From Bifidobacterium breve (lineage in GTDB: Bacteria > Actinomycetota > Actinomycetes > S36-B12 > UBA5976): DNA of 36,682 nucleotides. The stretch spans positions 1 through 36,682 of the forward strand of contig CAMBGF010000006.1 of NCBI GenBank assembly GCA_945866135.1, written 5' to 3'. Every line of letters starts with the position of its first letter. The stretch's first letter is position 1. The notes beneath the pieces were generated by a model that was given only the letters and a program-made list of their open reading frames with translations, was not told the DNA's origin and did no database searches. Shown in pieces: positions 7,713-16,115 of this stretch. Position numbers and translations under genes: made by a program.

Positions 7713-9101
7713 CTACAAAGATTTAAGTGCGCCTACGACCTTGGTCAATGAGTCCTTAGCGTCCCCGAATAACAACGAAGTCTTTGGATCGAACAAGACT
7801 TCGTTCTCAATACCAGCAAAACCAGGGCGCATTGAGCGTTTCAGGAATACCACCTGTTGTGCTTGATCTACGTTCAAAATCGGCATGCCATAAATCGGCG
7901 CCGACTTGTCATCGCGAGCCGCCGGATTAACGACATCATTTGCGCCAACAACTAGCGCAACATCGGTTCCCGGGAATTCTGGATTAATCTCATCCATTTC
8001 TTTTAGCTGCTCATAAGGTACGTTCGCTTCAGCAAGCAAAACATTCATGTGGCCTGGCATACGTCCAGCAACTGGGTGGATTGCGTAATCAACTTCGATT
8101 CCCTTGGCAACCAAAAGTTCAACCAGTTCCCGAATTGTGTTTTGAGCTTGGGCGACTGCGAGTCCATAGCCCGGCACAATAATTACCTTGCGCGCGTATG
8201 CCAACATAATCGCAACGTCCTGCGGCGATGCAGATTTAACCGGACGATCTTCTGAGGAAACGGCCGATGAAGCTACCCGCTTCTTAAACGCACCGAACAA
8301 TGTATTTGTAAGTGGTCGGCCCATTGCTTGCGCCATCATGCGCGTCAGCAATGTTCCCGATGCGCCAACCAAAGTTCCGGCAACAATCAGTAATACGTTA
8401 TTAAGTACGTAACCAGAAGCCGCAACTGAGAGACCAGTGAATGCGTTTAGTAATGAAATAACAATTGGGACATCTGCTCCACCAACTGGCAACACCAGCA
8501 ATATGCCGAGTACTAACGAGAGACCGAGCAATAGCCACAGCAGCGAATTTGTTGGATTCAGAATTAGCGCAACTGCTGTAACTACGGTTGCCACGGCTAC
8601 GCCGATAGTTACAAATCGTCCCAATGGAATAACGACTGGACGAGAAGTCATTAATTCTTGCAGCTTTGCAAAGGTTAGTAGTGAGCCTGTAAATGAGACT
8701 GAACCAACAACTACTGTGAAAATCGTTGCAGTTAAAATCGCTGCACTCTCAGAATGCACGGATAAGAATTCGATTACGGAAATCACAGCAGCAGCCCCAC
8801 CGCCCACGCCATTAAACAGCGCGACCATCTGTGGCATTTGAGTCATTTGCACCCGGCGGGCTGCGATCCAACCAATGATTGAACCGATTGCAATTGCAAT
8901 CAAAATTTCAGGTAAATGCTGAACTGGACCGCCATAAAATTTTTGGCCATAGAAAAAGGCAACCGCTGTTGCAATTGCAGCGCCAGCGGCGCCAAGGAGA
9001 TTTCCACGACGCGCAGTTTTTGGCGAAGACAAACCTTTTAGCGCAAGAATGAAAAGAACTGCAGCTAGCAGTTCAGCAACGCGTACCCAGGTTGGTGTCA
9101 T
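7713..9101 (-). CDS. pntB: NAD(P) transhydrogenase subunit beta
   Basis: A 462-residue subunit with an N-terminal membrane domain of eight or nine hydrophobic segments (to about residue 265), then a cytosolic NADP(H)-binding domain III. The latter shows the IVPGYGLAVAQAQ dinucleotide fold start, the HPVAGRMPGHMNVLLAEA segment and the C-terminal GANDVVNPAA and KRSMRPGFAGIENE motifs. The enzyme uses the proton gradient to drive NADH + NADP+ to NAD+ + NADPH. Its ATG overlaps the pntAb stop by 4 bases. The stop lies just 6 bases from the end of the convergent tRNA-Ser gene. Confidence 0.96.
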   Translation of the reverse strand: MTPTWVRVAELLAAVLFILALKGLSSPKTARRGNLLGAAGAAIATAVAFFYGQKFYGGPVQHLPEILIAIAIGSIIGWIAARRVQMTQMPQMVALFNGVGGGAAAVISVIEFLSVHSESAAILTATIFTVVVGSVSFTGSLLTFAKLQELMTSRPVVIPLGRFVTIGVAVATVVTAVALILNPTNSLLWLLLGLSLVLGILLVLPVGGADVPIVISLLNAFTGLSVAASGYVLNNVLLIVAGTLVGASGTLLTRMMAQAMGRPLTNTLFGAFKKRVASSAVSSEDRPVKSASPQDVAIMLAYARKVIIVPGYGLAVAQAQNTIRELVELLVAKGIEVDYAIHPVAGRMPGHMNVLLAEANVPYEQLKEMDEINPEFPGTDVALVVGANDVVNPAARDDKSAPIYGMPILNVDQAQQVVFLKRSMRPGFAGIENEVLFDPKTSLLFGDAKDSLTKVVGALKSL

Positions 9102-9400
9102 TTGGACACCTCTTCCTTTTCAGCCTTCTTCGGCTTAAACATTTCCAACATTCGATCAGTAACCACAAATCCGCCAACCATGTTGATTGCGGCTAAGACA
9201 ATTGCTACAAGTCCTAGATACAACTGCACATTGTCGGTTGCTTTTCCAGTTACCAGAATGGCGCCAACTAAAACCACGCCGTGAATCGCGTTTGCACCCG
9301 ACATAAGTGGAGTATGCAAAATTGCAGATACCTTTGAAACGACTTCGATACCAACAAAGATGCTGAGAATAAAGATTGTTAACAGCGAAATAGCATCCAT
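9098..9400 (-). CDS. pntAB: NAD(P) transhydrogenase subunit alpha part 2 (membrane domain)
   Basis: A 100-residue membrane protein with about three hydrophobic helices and a charged KPKKAEKEEVSK tail. It corresponds to the C-terminal membrane segment of E. coli PntA, encoded here as a separate gene. The segment TPLMSGANAIHGVVLVGA is typical of this part of transhydrogenase. It lies 2 bases after the part-1 gene and overlaps pntB (ATGA), giving the three-subunit arrangement common outside enterobacteria. Confidence 0.94.
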   Translation of the reverse strand: MDAISLLTIFILSIFVGIEVVSKVSAILHTPLMSGANAIHGVVLVGAILVTGKATDNVQLYLGLVAIVLAAINMVGGFVVTDRMLEMFKPKKAEKEEVSK

Positions 9401-9402
9401 AA

Positions 9403-10566
9403 CTATTCACCCTCTCCAGTTGCTAATGCGGGCAGATTTAAAGTTTCGCGAGCCATTGCATTTTTAATTTCGCCCTTAAAGACAACAGCTGAACCTTGGA
9501 CAACTTCATCTGAATAATCCGGTGTTACGACACCCTCGTTAGTCATCAGTGTTAATAAGGAAACTACGTTTTGGGAATACAGCTTGCTGGCGTGAACTGC
9601 TAACTGACTAGCAAGATCCTTGCAACCAATAATTGTTACCACGCCACCTGGAACTTTAACTTCAACATCTTGTCCAGCAACGCTGCCATCAACATTGCCT
9701 CCAGATTCAGCAGCAAGGTCAACAATGATTGCACCTGGCTTCATCGAACTCATCATGTCGCTGGTAATTAGTGTTGGGGCTTTCCGGCCAGGAACAGCTG
9801 CAGTTGTAATTACTACGTCCGATTCTGAGATGAATTTCTTTAGTGCATCCTGTTGGGCTTTCGCACGCTCTGCTGTCATTTCGCGTGCGTATCCTCCAGC
9901 GCCTTCAACTTCATCGAGTCCAAGATTTAGGAAAGTTGCGCCCATTGATTTAACTTCATCCGCGCTGGAGGCGCGAACATCATAAGCACTTACGACTGCG
10001 CCCAGACGTTTCGCAGTCGCCATCGCTTGCAGACCAGCAACACCCGCGCCAAGTACTAAAACTTTTGCTGGTGGAATAGTTCCAGCCGCAGTCATGAGCA
10101 TTGGGAAAAACTTTGGTGCGCGCTCAGCTGCAATAAGTACTGTGCGATATCCACCGCAAAGTGCCTGTGAAGTCAGGGCGTCCATTGATTGTGCCCGCGA
10201 AATTCGCGGCAATACATCAAAAGAAAGTGAAGTTACTTTTTTATCCGCTAGCGCTTTGATTGCTTCGGAATCGTTCGTTGGTGATAAAAATGAAATTGTT
10301 AGCGCACCAGATTTAAGTTGTGAAATTTGTTCGCTTGCAAGTGGCCTGACGGTTGCCACCACGTCTGCTGAACTAATGGCCGAAGCACTATCGGCGATCT
10401 GGGCACCCGCCAATTTGTATTCATCGTTGTGATATCCAGATACCAGTCCCGCACCATCTTGGATGGACACAGTTAGCCCAAGTTTGATGAGTTTTCCGGC
10501 GCCTTCAGGAGTTAACCCAACGCGCTTTTCGCCCGTTTTTGTCTCCGCTGGAACAAATACCAACAT
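9403..10566 (-). CDS. pntAA: NAD(P) transhydrogenase subunit alpha part 1 (NAD-binding domain)
   Basis: Cytosolic NAD(H)-binding domain I, 387 residues from the ATG at 10566. That start is preferred over the in-frame ATG 18 bases earlier because AAGGTGA precedes it at suitable spacing and MLVFVPAETKTGEKRV is the usual family beginning. The alanine-dehydrogenase-like fold shows RISRAQSMDALTSQ, VLVLGAGVAGLQAMATAKRLGA (Rossmann fingerprint) and VSAYDVRASSADEVKSMGA. It is the first gene of the pnt operon. The sequence shows no regulator or operator. Confidence 0.95.
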   Translation of the reverse strand: MLVFVPAETKTGEKRVGLTPEGAGKLIKLGLTVSIQDGAGLVSGYHNDEYKLAGAQIADSASAISSADVVATVRPLASEQISQLKSGALTISFLSPTNDSEAIKALADKKVTSLSFDVLPRISRAQSMDALTSQALCGGYRTVLIAAERAPKFFPMLMTAAGTIPPAKVLVLGAGVAGLQAMATAKRLGAVVSAYDVRASSADEVKSMGATFLNLGLDEVEGAGGYAREMTAERAKAQQDALKKFISESDVVITTAAVPGRKAPTLITSDMMSSMKPGAIIVDLAAESGGNVDGSVAGQDVEVKVPGGVVTIIGCKDLASQLAVHASKLYSQNVVSLLTLMTNEGVVTPDYSDEVVQGSAVVFKGEIKNAMARETLNLPALATGEGE

Positions 10567-10612
10567 ATAGAATTTCACCTTCATTCAATTAGATACGAGC
10601 CTATGGGGAACT

Positions 10613-11392
10613 TTAATGAAGTGCAGAACCGCCTCTGGCTTTTTGGACTTGTTGCGTTGCGATTGCTATCAAAATAAACGCGAACAAAATGAGAGCGATT
10701 CGCTGTGGCACCTGGTGGCTGAGGTAAACCCCGAAAAATGTGCTCGGAACCCCCGCAATTCCTGAAAGTAATGCATAGGAAATCTCAATATTTTTCTTGC
10801 GCAGGTTGGACCAAGTCCCGGAAAGTCCCGATCCAACAATCACCAAAAGGCTAGTGCCACGGGCGACTACCGAATTCATGCCAGCCGCGATTACTAGCGC
10901 TGGGACCATGACAATCCCGCCACCTACTCCAAAAAGTCCTGCCATGACTCCAGCGAAAAAGCCAACTGCAATAAGTAAGGCAATACTTGCCCAACCATCA
11001 AGGAGTTGATGTGGGTTTGAAGACCAAATCAACCGCGCGGCCGATGAGTAGAGAAGGAATGCAAAGCCCAGTTGCAGAAACTTAAGTGGAACTTGCCCCA
11101 GTAACTTAACGCCATAAAGTGCGCCGAAAACTGAACCGGCTAGCAGTGCAATTGCTGCACTTAAGTCAACACTGTCCTGGGCTGCATACCCCAGCGCGCC
11201 GGCCAGTGCAATTGGCACGATGGCTGCCAATGAGGTTGCGTGCGATTTTCGTTGTTCCAGCCCCAGCCATGAGATGTATAGCGGAACCATTAAGAAGCCG
11301 CCGCCCACTCCGAACATTCCAGCCAGGACGCCTGCAAGTAATCCAATTACAACAGCTAGCCAGATTTGGCGACGTGTCATTGGCGCAGGCAT
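10613..11392 (-). CDS. TauE/SafE family membrane permease
   Basis: A 259-residue integral membrane protein with two internally similar halves, each opening with the glycine-rich G-x-FGVGGG motif (GMFGVGGGFLMVP near residues 26-38; GLFGVGGGIVMVP near 152-164), the hallmark of the TauE/SafE (DUF81) family. Members export or import small sulfur or organic anions such as sulfite, sulfoacetate or taurine-derived compounds. The substrate here cannot be assigned. It ends the run from the helicase and coiled-coil genes and sits 46 bases upstream of the pntAa start. Confidence 0.9.
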   Translation of the reverse strand: MPAPMTRRQIWLAVVIGLLAGVLAGMFGVGGGFLMVPLYISWLGLEQRKSHATSLAAIVPIALAGALGYAAQDSVDLSAAIALLAGSVFGALYGVKLLGQVPLKFLQLGFAFLLYSSAARLIWSSNPHQLLDGWASIALLIAVGFFAGVMAGLFGVGGGIVMVPALVIAAGMNSVVARGTSLLVIVGSGLSGTWSNLRKKNIEISYALLSGIAGVPSTFFGVYLSHQVPQRIALILFAFILIAIATQQVQKARGGSALH

Positions 11393-11423
11393 CTAAAAGT
11401 ACTTAACAAAAACGATGTATTTT

Positions 11424-12434
11424 CTAGCTTTTGTCGTCAGGCTTTGTGGCTGCAATAACTTGTGCGAAATCTACCAAACTAGGTGGAAGGTGTACGAGAG
11501 AACGAATTTTTGACATTTGTTCAGTTAAGTCCTCAAATATTTTTTGGTGATCATCGATTGAGGCCAGAACGGTATCACGGTATCCAACTGCGGCTTCATT
11601 GAGTAAGCCGGCTTTGATCAGTGATTCTCCTTGAGCCTGAGCAATGATTTGCTCCGCTTGACTCTCCGCCTGCTGCAACTTGTTTTGACCATCAGCAATT
11701 GTCGCGGTGTAATTCCTGCCAGCTTCTTCGCTAAGTGCCCGTGCATCTCCAGTGGCTTTTTCAAGCATGGACTGAGTCGCAGCAATTGCTTCAGCAAGGA
11801 GTCGCTTTGCTTCAACTTGAGCTTCTGAGACTAGGGAAGTAGTAGTCTTTTCAGTTTGGGTGCGTAGCAGATTTAACTCTTGGTCTAGTTTTGCCCGAAG
11901 CTTTGCAGTTTCATTTTCAAGATTATTCGCGCGACGAGTTGCGTCATCTAAAAGTTTTGAGATTACTTTTTGGTTTTCTTCTGTTTGTGAATCAGCATCA
12001 TTTTGAGTTGCCTCTAATAATTTAACTGCCTGTTCGCGAGCAGATTCAAGAGTTGATGTAGCCTCAGCGCGAATTTTGCGGGCATCAATGTTTGCTGCTT
12101 CCCGAGTTTGGCGGGCATCCAATTCACAACTTGCGCGAATTTGTTCGCGCTCTGACTCTGCTTGTTGTAAAGTTTCGGTGGCTTGCTCAATGAGCTTTCC
12201 AGCACGCAGCCGAGCTGCGCGAATTATTACGGCGGCATCCTCCGCAGCAATCTGCGCGAATCCGTCTTCGTCCATATCAATGAAACTTTGACGCCCTACC
12301 GCGCCTTCAAGTTCTATTATGCGAGCCTGTAAGGCGACAATAGTTTTTTCTAGGTCTGCTGTATCGCGCGCGAAAGTACTACCGCTACTTTCTTCGCTCC
12401 TAAAAAAGCGGCCTAAACCTTTGCTATCACTCAC
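11424..12434 (-). CDS. Long coiled-coil protein, possibly cytoskeletal or DivIVA-like
   Basis: A 336-residue protein that is almost wholly helical and rich in Ala, Glu, Gln and Arg from about residue 25 to 310, with heptad-like spacing and no membrane segment or signal peptide. Recurring A-x-x-x-A-R/E-x-x-R stretches resemble actinobacterial coiled-coil scaffolds (DivIVA/Wag31, Scy, FilP). I do not see the N-terminal lipid-binding Gly-Tyr motif of true DivIVA, so I give no gene symbol. A short N-terminal basic segment (GLGRFFRSEES) and a conserved-looking C-terminal block (SKIRSLVHLPPSLVDFAQ) frame the coil. A role in polar growth or cell shape is inference. Confidence 0.75.
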   Translation of the reverse strand: MSDSKGLGRFFRSEESSGSTFARDTADLEKTIVALQARIIELEGAVGRQSFIDMDEDGFAQIAAEDAAVIIRAARLRAGKLIEQATETLQQAESEREQIRASCELDARQTREAANIDARKIRAEATSTLESAREQAVKLLEATQNDADSQTEENQKVISKLLDDATRRANNLENETAKLRAKLDQELNLLRTQTEKTTTSLVSEAQVEAKRLLAEAIAATQSMLEKATGDARALSEEAGRNYTATIADGQNKLQQAESQAEQIIAQAQGESLIKAGLLNEAAVGYRDTVLASIDDHQKIFEDLTEQMSKIRSLVHLPPSLVDFAQVIAATKPDDKS

Positions 12435-12515
12435 TTGACTTCCTCGTTTCTCGTAAGAAAATTCTAGGGCAGATTTAGCAACAGAAATCCCACTTTTCCC
12501 AGACGAATGAGGGGT

Positions 12516-14663
12516 TTAGCGAGTTCGGCTACCGCCGCGGGATCCGCCGGATCGACCTTGTGGACGTCCGCCACCAGAACGTCCGCCACTTGGGCGGCCA
12601 CCGCGTTTAGGTGGTTCAGCTGGCGGTTTCCAGGCAATGCCCGTTGGTTCTTTAGCTCCTGTGATCGAAACTAATTCCTTGGACATGGGCTTAACTTTTA
12701 CAACTTCTGGCTCAACGCCAGCTCGATTAGTCATCGCAGTTACTGCCTTTTGCTGCCGCGGCCCAATCATTGTTACAACTTTGCCAGATTCGCCAGCGCG
12801 AGCTGTGCGGCCTGCTCGGTGCAAATAATCTTTATGATCATTTGGTGGATCGATGTGAACCACCAAGCTGACGCCATCAACGTGAATTCCACGAGCCGCA
12901 ACATCAGTTGCAACTAATACGTCAGTTAGGCCTTCTTTAAATGCAGCAAGAGTTCGGGTTCGAACTGCTTGGGTTTTGCCACCATGCAATGCGCCTGCTG
13001 GCACACCTTTGTGCGCTAGATCCTTGGCAATGCGATCTACGCCAGCTTGTGTGCGAGCAAAGAACATAGTCTTGCCTTTGCGAGAACCGATCTCGGCCAA
13101 GATTGTTGGCTTATCTTCGCTATAAGTAATGAATAAGTAATGTGTCATGGTTGTGACGGAAGCTTTGCCTGAGTTAGTTGCATGCTCGATCGGATTTTTA
13201 AGATATTTCTTAACAATCTTGTCGACATCTTTATCAAGCGTTGCGCTAAACAACAAGCGCTGCGAACCAGGCTTGGTCATATCCAGTACTTCGACAATTT
13301 GTGGCATGAATCCCATGTCACACATCTGGTCGGCTTCATCAAGAATTGTGATTTCAATTTTGCTTAAATTAATGTGACCTTGTTCTACCAAGTCATTAAG
13401 GCGTCCGGGAGTAGCAACCACAATTGGAACACCGCGCTTTAATGCATCAATTTGTTTTGCGTACGGCATACCACCAGCAATTAGGCGAATGTCGAGCTCA
13501 ACCGCTTGGGCGTATGGCATAAGTGCATCTGTTACTTGCATTGCAAGCTCGCGCGTTGGCACTAAAACAATGCCAAGTGGGTGCTTTGCCGTTGCTTTGC
13601 GATGCGCTAACCGGGTAACCATTGCCAAGCCAAACGCAAGCGTCTTACCAGAACCAGTTTGTCCTCGACCTAATACGTCGCGACCGCTGATTGCATCCGG
13701 AAGAGTTTTTGCCTGAATTGGGAACGGGGTATCAATTCCTTGACGTCTTAGCGTGCTAAGTAATTCTGTGGAAACGCCGAGTTCTGCCCAGTTGCTTGAT
13801 GCGGTATCTAATGCGACTTCTGCAGTGTTCTCTGACATTGCGCCAGTTGACTCATCATCGTAATCACGTGAAACTTTTTCGCGCGGTAGCCGAGATTTTG
13901 GCGCGTAAACATCATCACTCTTTGTGCGTGGTGCGCGCTTTGGTGCTTCGTCTTCGTAACGCGCGCGCGCGGTTGGACGTGCCTCCGATGTTTTGCGCGG
14001 TGCGCGAGCTGGTGGACGCTCATCTTCATAGCGACCTCGAGCTGGAGGCCGGGAATCTGAGTAAGTACGTGGCGCGCGCTTTGGTGCTTCGTCTTCGTAA
14101 CGCGCGCGCGTAGTTGGACGTGAGTCGGAAGTTTTACGTGGCGCCCGAGTTGAAGGCGCGTCATCGCGACTGCGAGCTGGTGGCCGGGAATCTGAATAAA
14201 TACGTGGTGCGCGCTTTGGTGCTTCGTCTTCGTAACGCGCGCGCGTGGTTGGACGTGAGTCGGAAGTTTTACGTGGCGCGCGAGCTAACGGCGCATCATC
14301 GCGCCTTCGAGCTGGTGGACGCTCATCTTCATAGCGATCGCGAGTGCCGCGGCCACCAGATGGCTTTTCCCCACCCTTGCGCTGTGGTTTGCCGGAAGGA
14401 TTCCAGACATCTCTACCGCGAGAGGTGCTTTTTACTGCAGCGCGCGGTGATTCTGCTTTACTGCGGGCTTCCGGGTCGCGCGGGGCGCGGGATTCGGCTT
14501 TGGCGACCTTGGACTTTGGCTTAGCGCGCTTCTTGGCTGCGGTGTCCTTTGCCGTTGCGTGACGAGGTGAACCAGCTTTTGCTTTGGGTTCGCCTTCGCG
14601 AGATCGATCGCGCTCTAACTTTCGGGCGCGCGGCTTTTTCTTAGGACTTGATGGAGTGGACAT
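12516..14663 (-). CDS. DEAD-box RNA helicase with repetitive basic N-terminal arm
   Basis: About 715 residues from ATG 14663, preceded by AGAAGG at good spacing; an in-frame upstream start at 14726 lacks such a site. The helicase core begins near residue 290 with the Q motif (FPIQAKTLP), motif I GRGQTGSGKT near 332-341, PTRELA, ATPGRL, LDEAD, SAT, and the C-terminal HRAGRTARAG. The first 280 residues are highly charged and contain three imperfect tandem repeats, and the C-terminus ends in an RGG-like Gly/Arg/Ser tail. Both tails probably bind RNA. DEAD-box proteins of this type act in ribosome assembly, RNA decay or cold adaptation. The particular role is unknown. Confidence 0.93.
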   Translation of the reverse strand: MSTPSSPKKKPRARKLERDRSREGEPKAKAGSPRHATAKDTAAKKRAKPKSKVAKAESRAPRDPEARSKAESPRAAVKSTSRGRDVWNPSGKPQRKGGEKPSGGRGTRDRYEDERPPARRRDDAPLARAPRKTSDSRPTTRARYEDEAPKRAPRIYSDSRPPARSRDDAPSTRAPRKTSDSRPTTRARYEDEAPKRAPRTYSDSRPPARGRYEDERPPARAPRKTSEARPTARARYEDEAPKRAPRTKSDDVYAPKSRLPREKVSRDYDDESTGAMSENTAEVALDTASSNWAELGVSTELLSTLRRQGIDTPFPIQAKTLPDAISGRDVLGRGQTGSGKTLAFGLAMVTRLAHRKATAKHPLGIVLVPTRELAMQVTDALMPYAQAVELDIRLIAGGMPYAKQIDALKRGVPIVVATPGRLNDLVEQGHINLSKIEITILDEADQMCDMGFMPQIVEVLDMTKPGSQRLLFSATLDKDVDKIVKKYLKNPIEHATNSGKASVTTMTHYLFITYSEDKPTILAEIGSRKGKTMFFARTQAGVDRIAKDLAHKGVPAGALHGGKTQAVRTRTLAAFKEGLTDVLVATDVAARGIHVDGVSLVVHIDPPNDHKDYLHRAGRTARAGESGKVVTMIGPRQQKAVTAMTNRAGVEPEVVKVKPMSKELVSITGAKEPTGIAWKPPAEPPKRGGRPSGGRSGGGRPQGRSGGSRGGSRTR
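13914..14279 (-). repeat. Three imperfect tandem coding repeats of 135-141 bp in the helicase arm
   Basis: Unit 1 spans 14279-14145 (45 codons), unit 2 14144-14004 (47 codons), and unit 3 starts at 14003 and is partial. Each opens with APRKTS(D/E) and contains RARYEDEAPKRAPR. Units 1 and 2 share a following YSDSRPPAR block. A degenerate half unit (RYEDERPPAR) precedes unit 1. Length differences are whole codons, so the reading frame is kept. Confidence 0.9.
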
Positions 14664-14770
14664 TAAAACCTTCTTTGGGGAATGTTCTAACGGTAGATGC
14701 AAAAGGGCACAAAACCTAATCGTCATGGGGTTTTCAGCGTTTTGTCACTGCCCAATGGGAGACTTAACTC

Positions 14771-16003
14771 ATGGACGTTACCTCACTTTTAGTCATCGTG
14801 TTAGTTACTGCGCTCACCACTGCCGCCATTGTTGGTCTGGTTGTTAGCCGAGCAATGAAGAGTCAAGGCGGGCTCTCAGCGCAAGACATCCGACAGCAAG
14901 TTGCTGATGCCTCGCGGGAGCACTATTTATCTGCAGCTCAAATGCTCGAGACCTCCACTGAGGCTCGGTTACAAACCACAACAAGTTTTGTTGCCGAACA
15001 AAATCGCGCAGCTTCGGCTTCCATCCAAGAAATTATCAAACCCCTTGGCGACAGTTTGAAAGCACTTGATATAAAGGTGGGCGACTTGGAGACTAAGCGA
15101 GCTGACGCTTATGCCAGGCTCGATCAACAAGTCACAAACACAACTGGGCTCCTGGACACTTTGCGAACTGAGACTACAAATCTTTCTAGTGCACTTCGTC
15201 GCAATGATGCCCGTGGTCGTTGGGGTGAACTGCAACTTCGCCGCATCATAGAAATGATTGGAATGTCAGAGCACGTTTCCTTTGACGAACAAAAGCAACA
15301 AGTTGGTGACGGGTCAGGTCGCCCAGATGTGACAATTCACTTGCCAAACAATCGCGTTTTATATGTTGACAGCAAGGCGCCGATGAATTCCTACCTGGAT
15401 GCAATAAATGAAGTCGATCCCGATCGCCGCAAAACTTTATTTGATGCTCATGCCACCGCGCTAAAAGGTCACATCAAAGCGTTGTCGAGTCGCAACTATG
15501 TCGATGACAAAGAATCATTGAATTACGTAATTATGTTTATTCCAACTGAATCTTCACTGGCTGCTGCGTTTGAGGTTTATCCAAATTTGATTGAAGATGC
15601 AGCGCAAGCAAAAGTTGTGTTGACTTCCCCAACTTCACTTGTGATTGCGCTCAACACCATCGCGATGTTGTGGCAAGAAGATACCCAAGTTCGCAATGCG
15701 CAAGAAATGATTAAAGAATCCGGCGATCTCTATGGCCGCTTGATAACTTTCATAAACCATTTCAGCAAGGTGGGCGATAACCTCAAGCGTTCGATGGATA
15801 CTTATAACAACGCGGTTGGTTCGTTTGACCGCTCAGTGATGCCAAAAGCAAAGGCCGTTGAGGAACTTGGTCGATTTACTGATGAGTTGCCGATGGCTGA
15901 AAAACTAGAGGTTGACGTGCGCGAGTCACGCTATGCCACACATGAAACCCAACTTGGTCTGGTGAGCGAGACTCCTGAAGTTAATACCGAAGAAACTGCC
16001 TGA
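14771..16003 (+). CDS. rmuC: DNA recombination protein RmuC
   Basis: A 410-residue protein with one N-terminal membrane helix (about residues 5-25), a coiled-coil stretch (about 35-135) and the RmuC nuclease-like domain. Recognisable blocks are RGRWGELQLRRIIEMIGM, PDVTIHLPNNRVLYVDSKAPM, YVIMFIPTESSLAAAFE and VVLTSPTSLVIALNTIAMLW. RmuC limits inversions at short repeats in E. coli and is thought to process DNA structures. A GGGAGA site precedes the ATG. It diverges from the helicase gene with 107 bases between starts. Confidence 0.93.
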   Translation: MDVTSLLVIVLVTALTTAAIVGLVVSRAMKSQGGLSAQDIRQQVADASREHYLSAAQMLETSTEARLQTTTSFVAEQNRAASASIQEIIKPLGDSLKALDIKVGDLETKRADAYARLDQQVTNTTGLLDTLRTETTNLSSALRRNDARGRWGELQLRRIIEMIGMSEHVSFDEQKQQVGDGSGRPDVTIHLPNNRVLYVDSKAPMNSYLDAINEVDPDRRKTLFDAHATALKGHIKALSSRNYVDDKESLNYVIMFIPTESSLAAAFEVYPNLIEDAAQAKVVLTSPTSLVIALNTIAMLWQEDTQVRNAQEMIKESGDLYGRLITFINHFSKVGDNLKRSMDTYNNAVGSFDRSVMPKAKAVEELGRFTDELPMAEKLEVDVRESRYATHETQLGLVSETPEVNTEETA

Positions 16004-16115
16004 TTTATTGGCGGTATCAGTGAATAGTGTCCGAAAAATACGGCATTATTACTGATTTGATTCTTATTGTTGGGTTAGTGCCAGCAATACATATTGCACG
16101 CGTTAAGTTTTCCTT

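Noticed and set aside
7624-7866. Plus-strand 80-codon reading frame
   Set aside because: It begins inside tRNA-Ser and runs antisense into pntB; no protein signature.
13914-14279. Possible CRISPR-like or intergenic satellite repeat
   Set aside because: Units are long, tandem without unique spacers, and lie in frame within a helicase coding sequence.
13796-14524. Overlapping plus-strand frames opposite the helicase arm
   Set aside because: They arise from the repetitive GC-rich coding sequence on the other strand; compositions are unnatural and there is no start signal.
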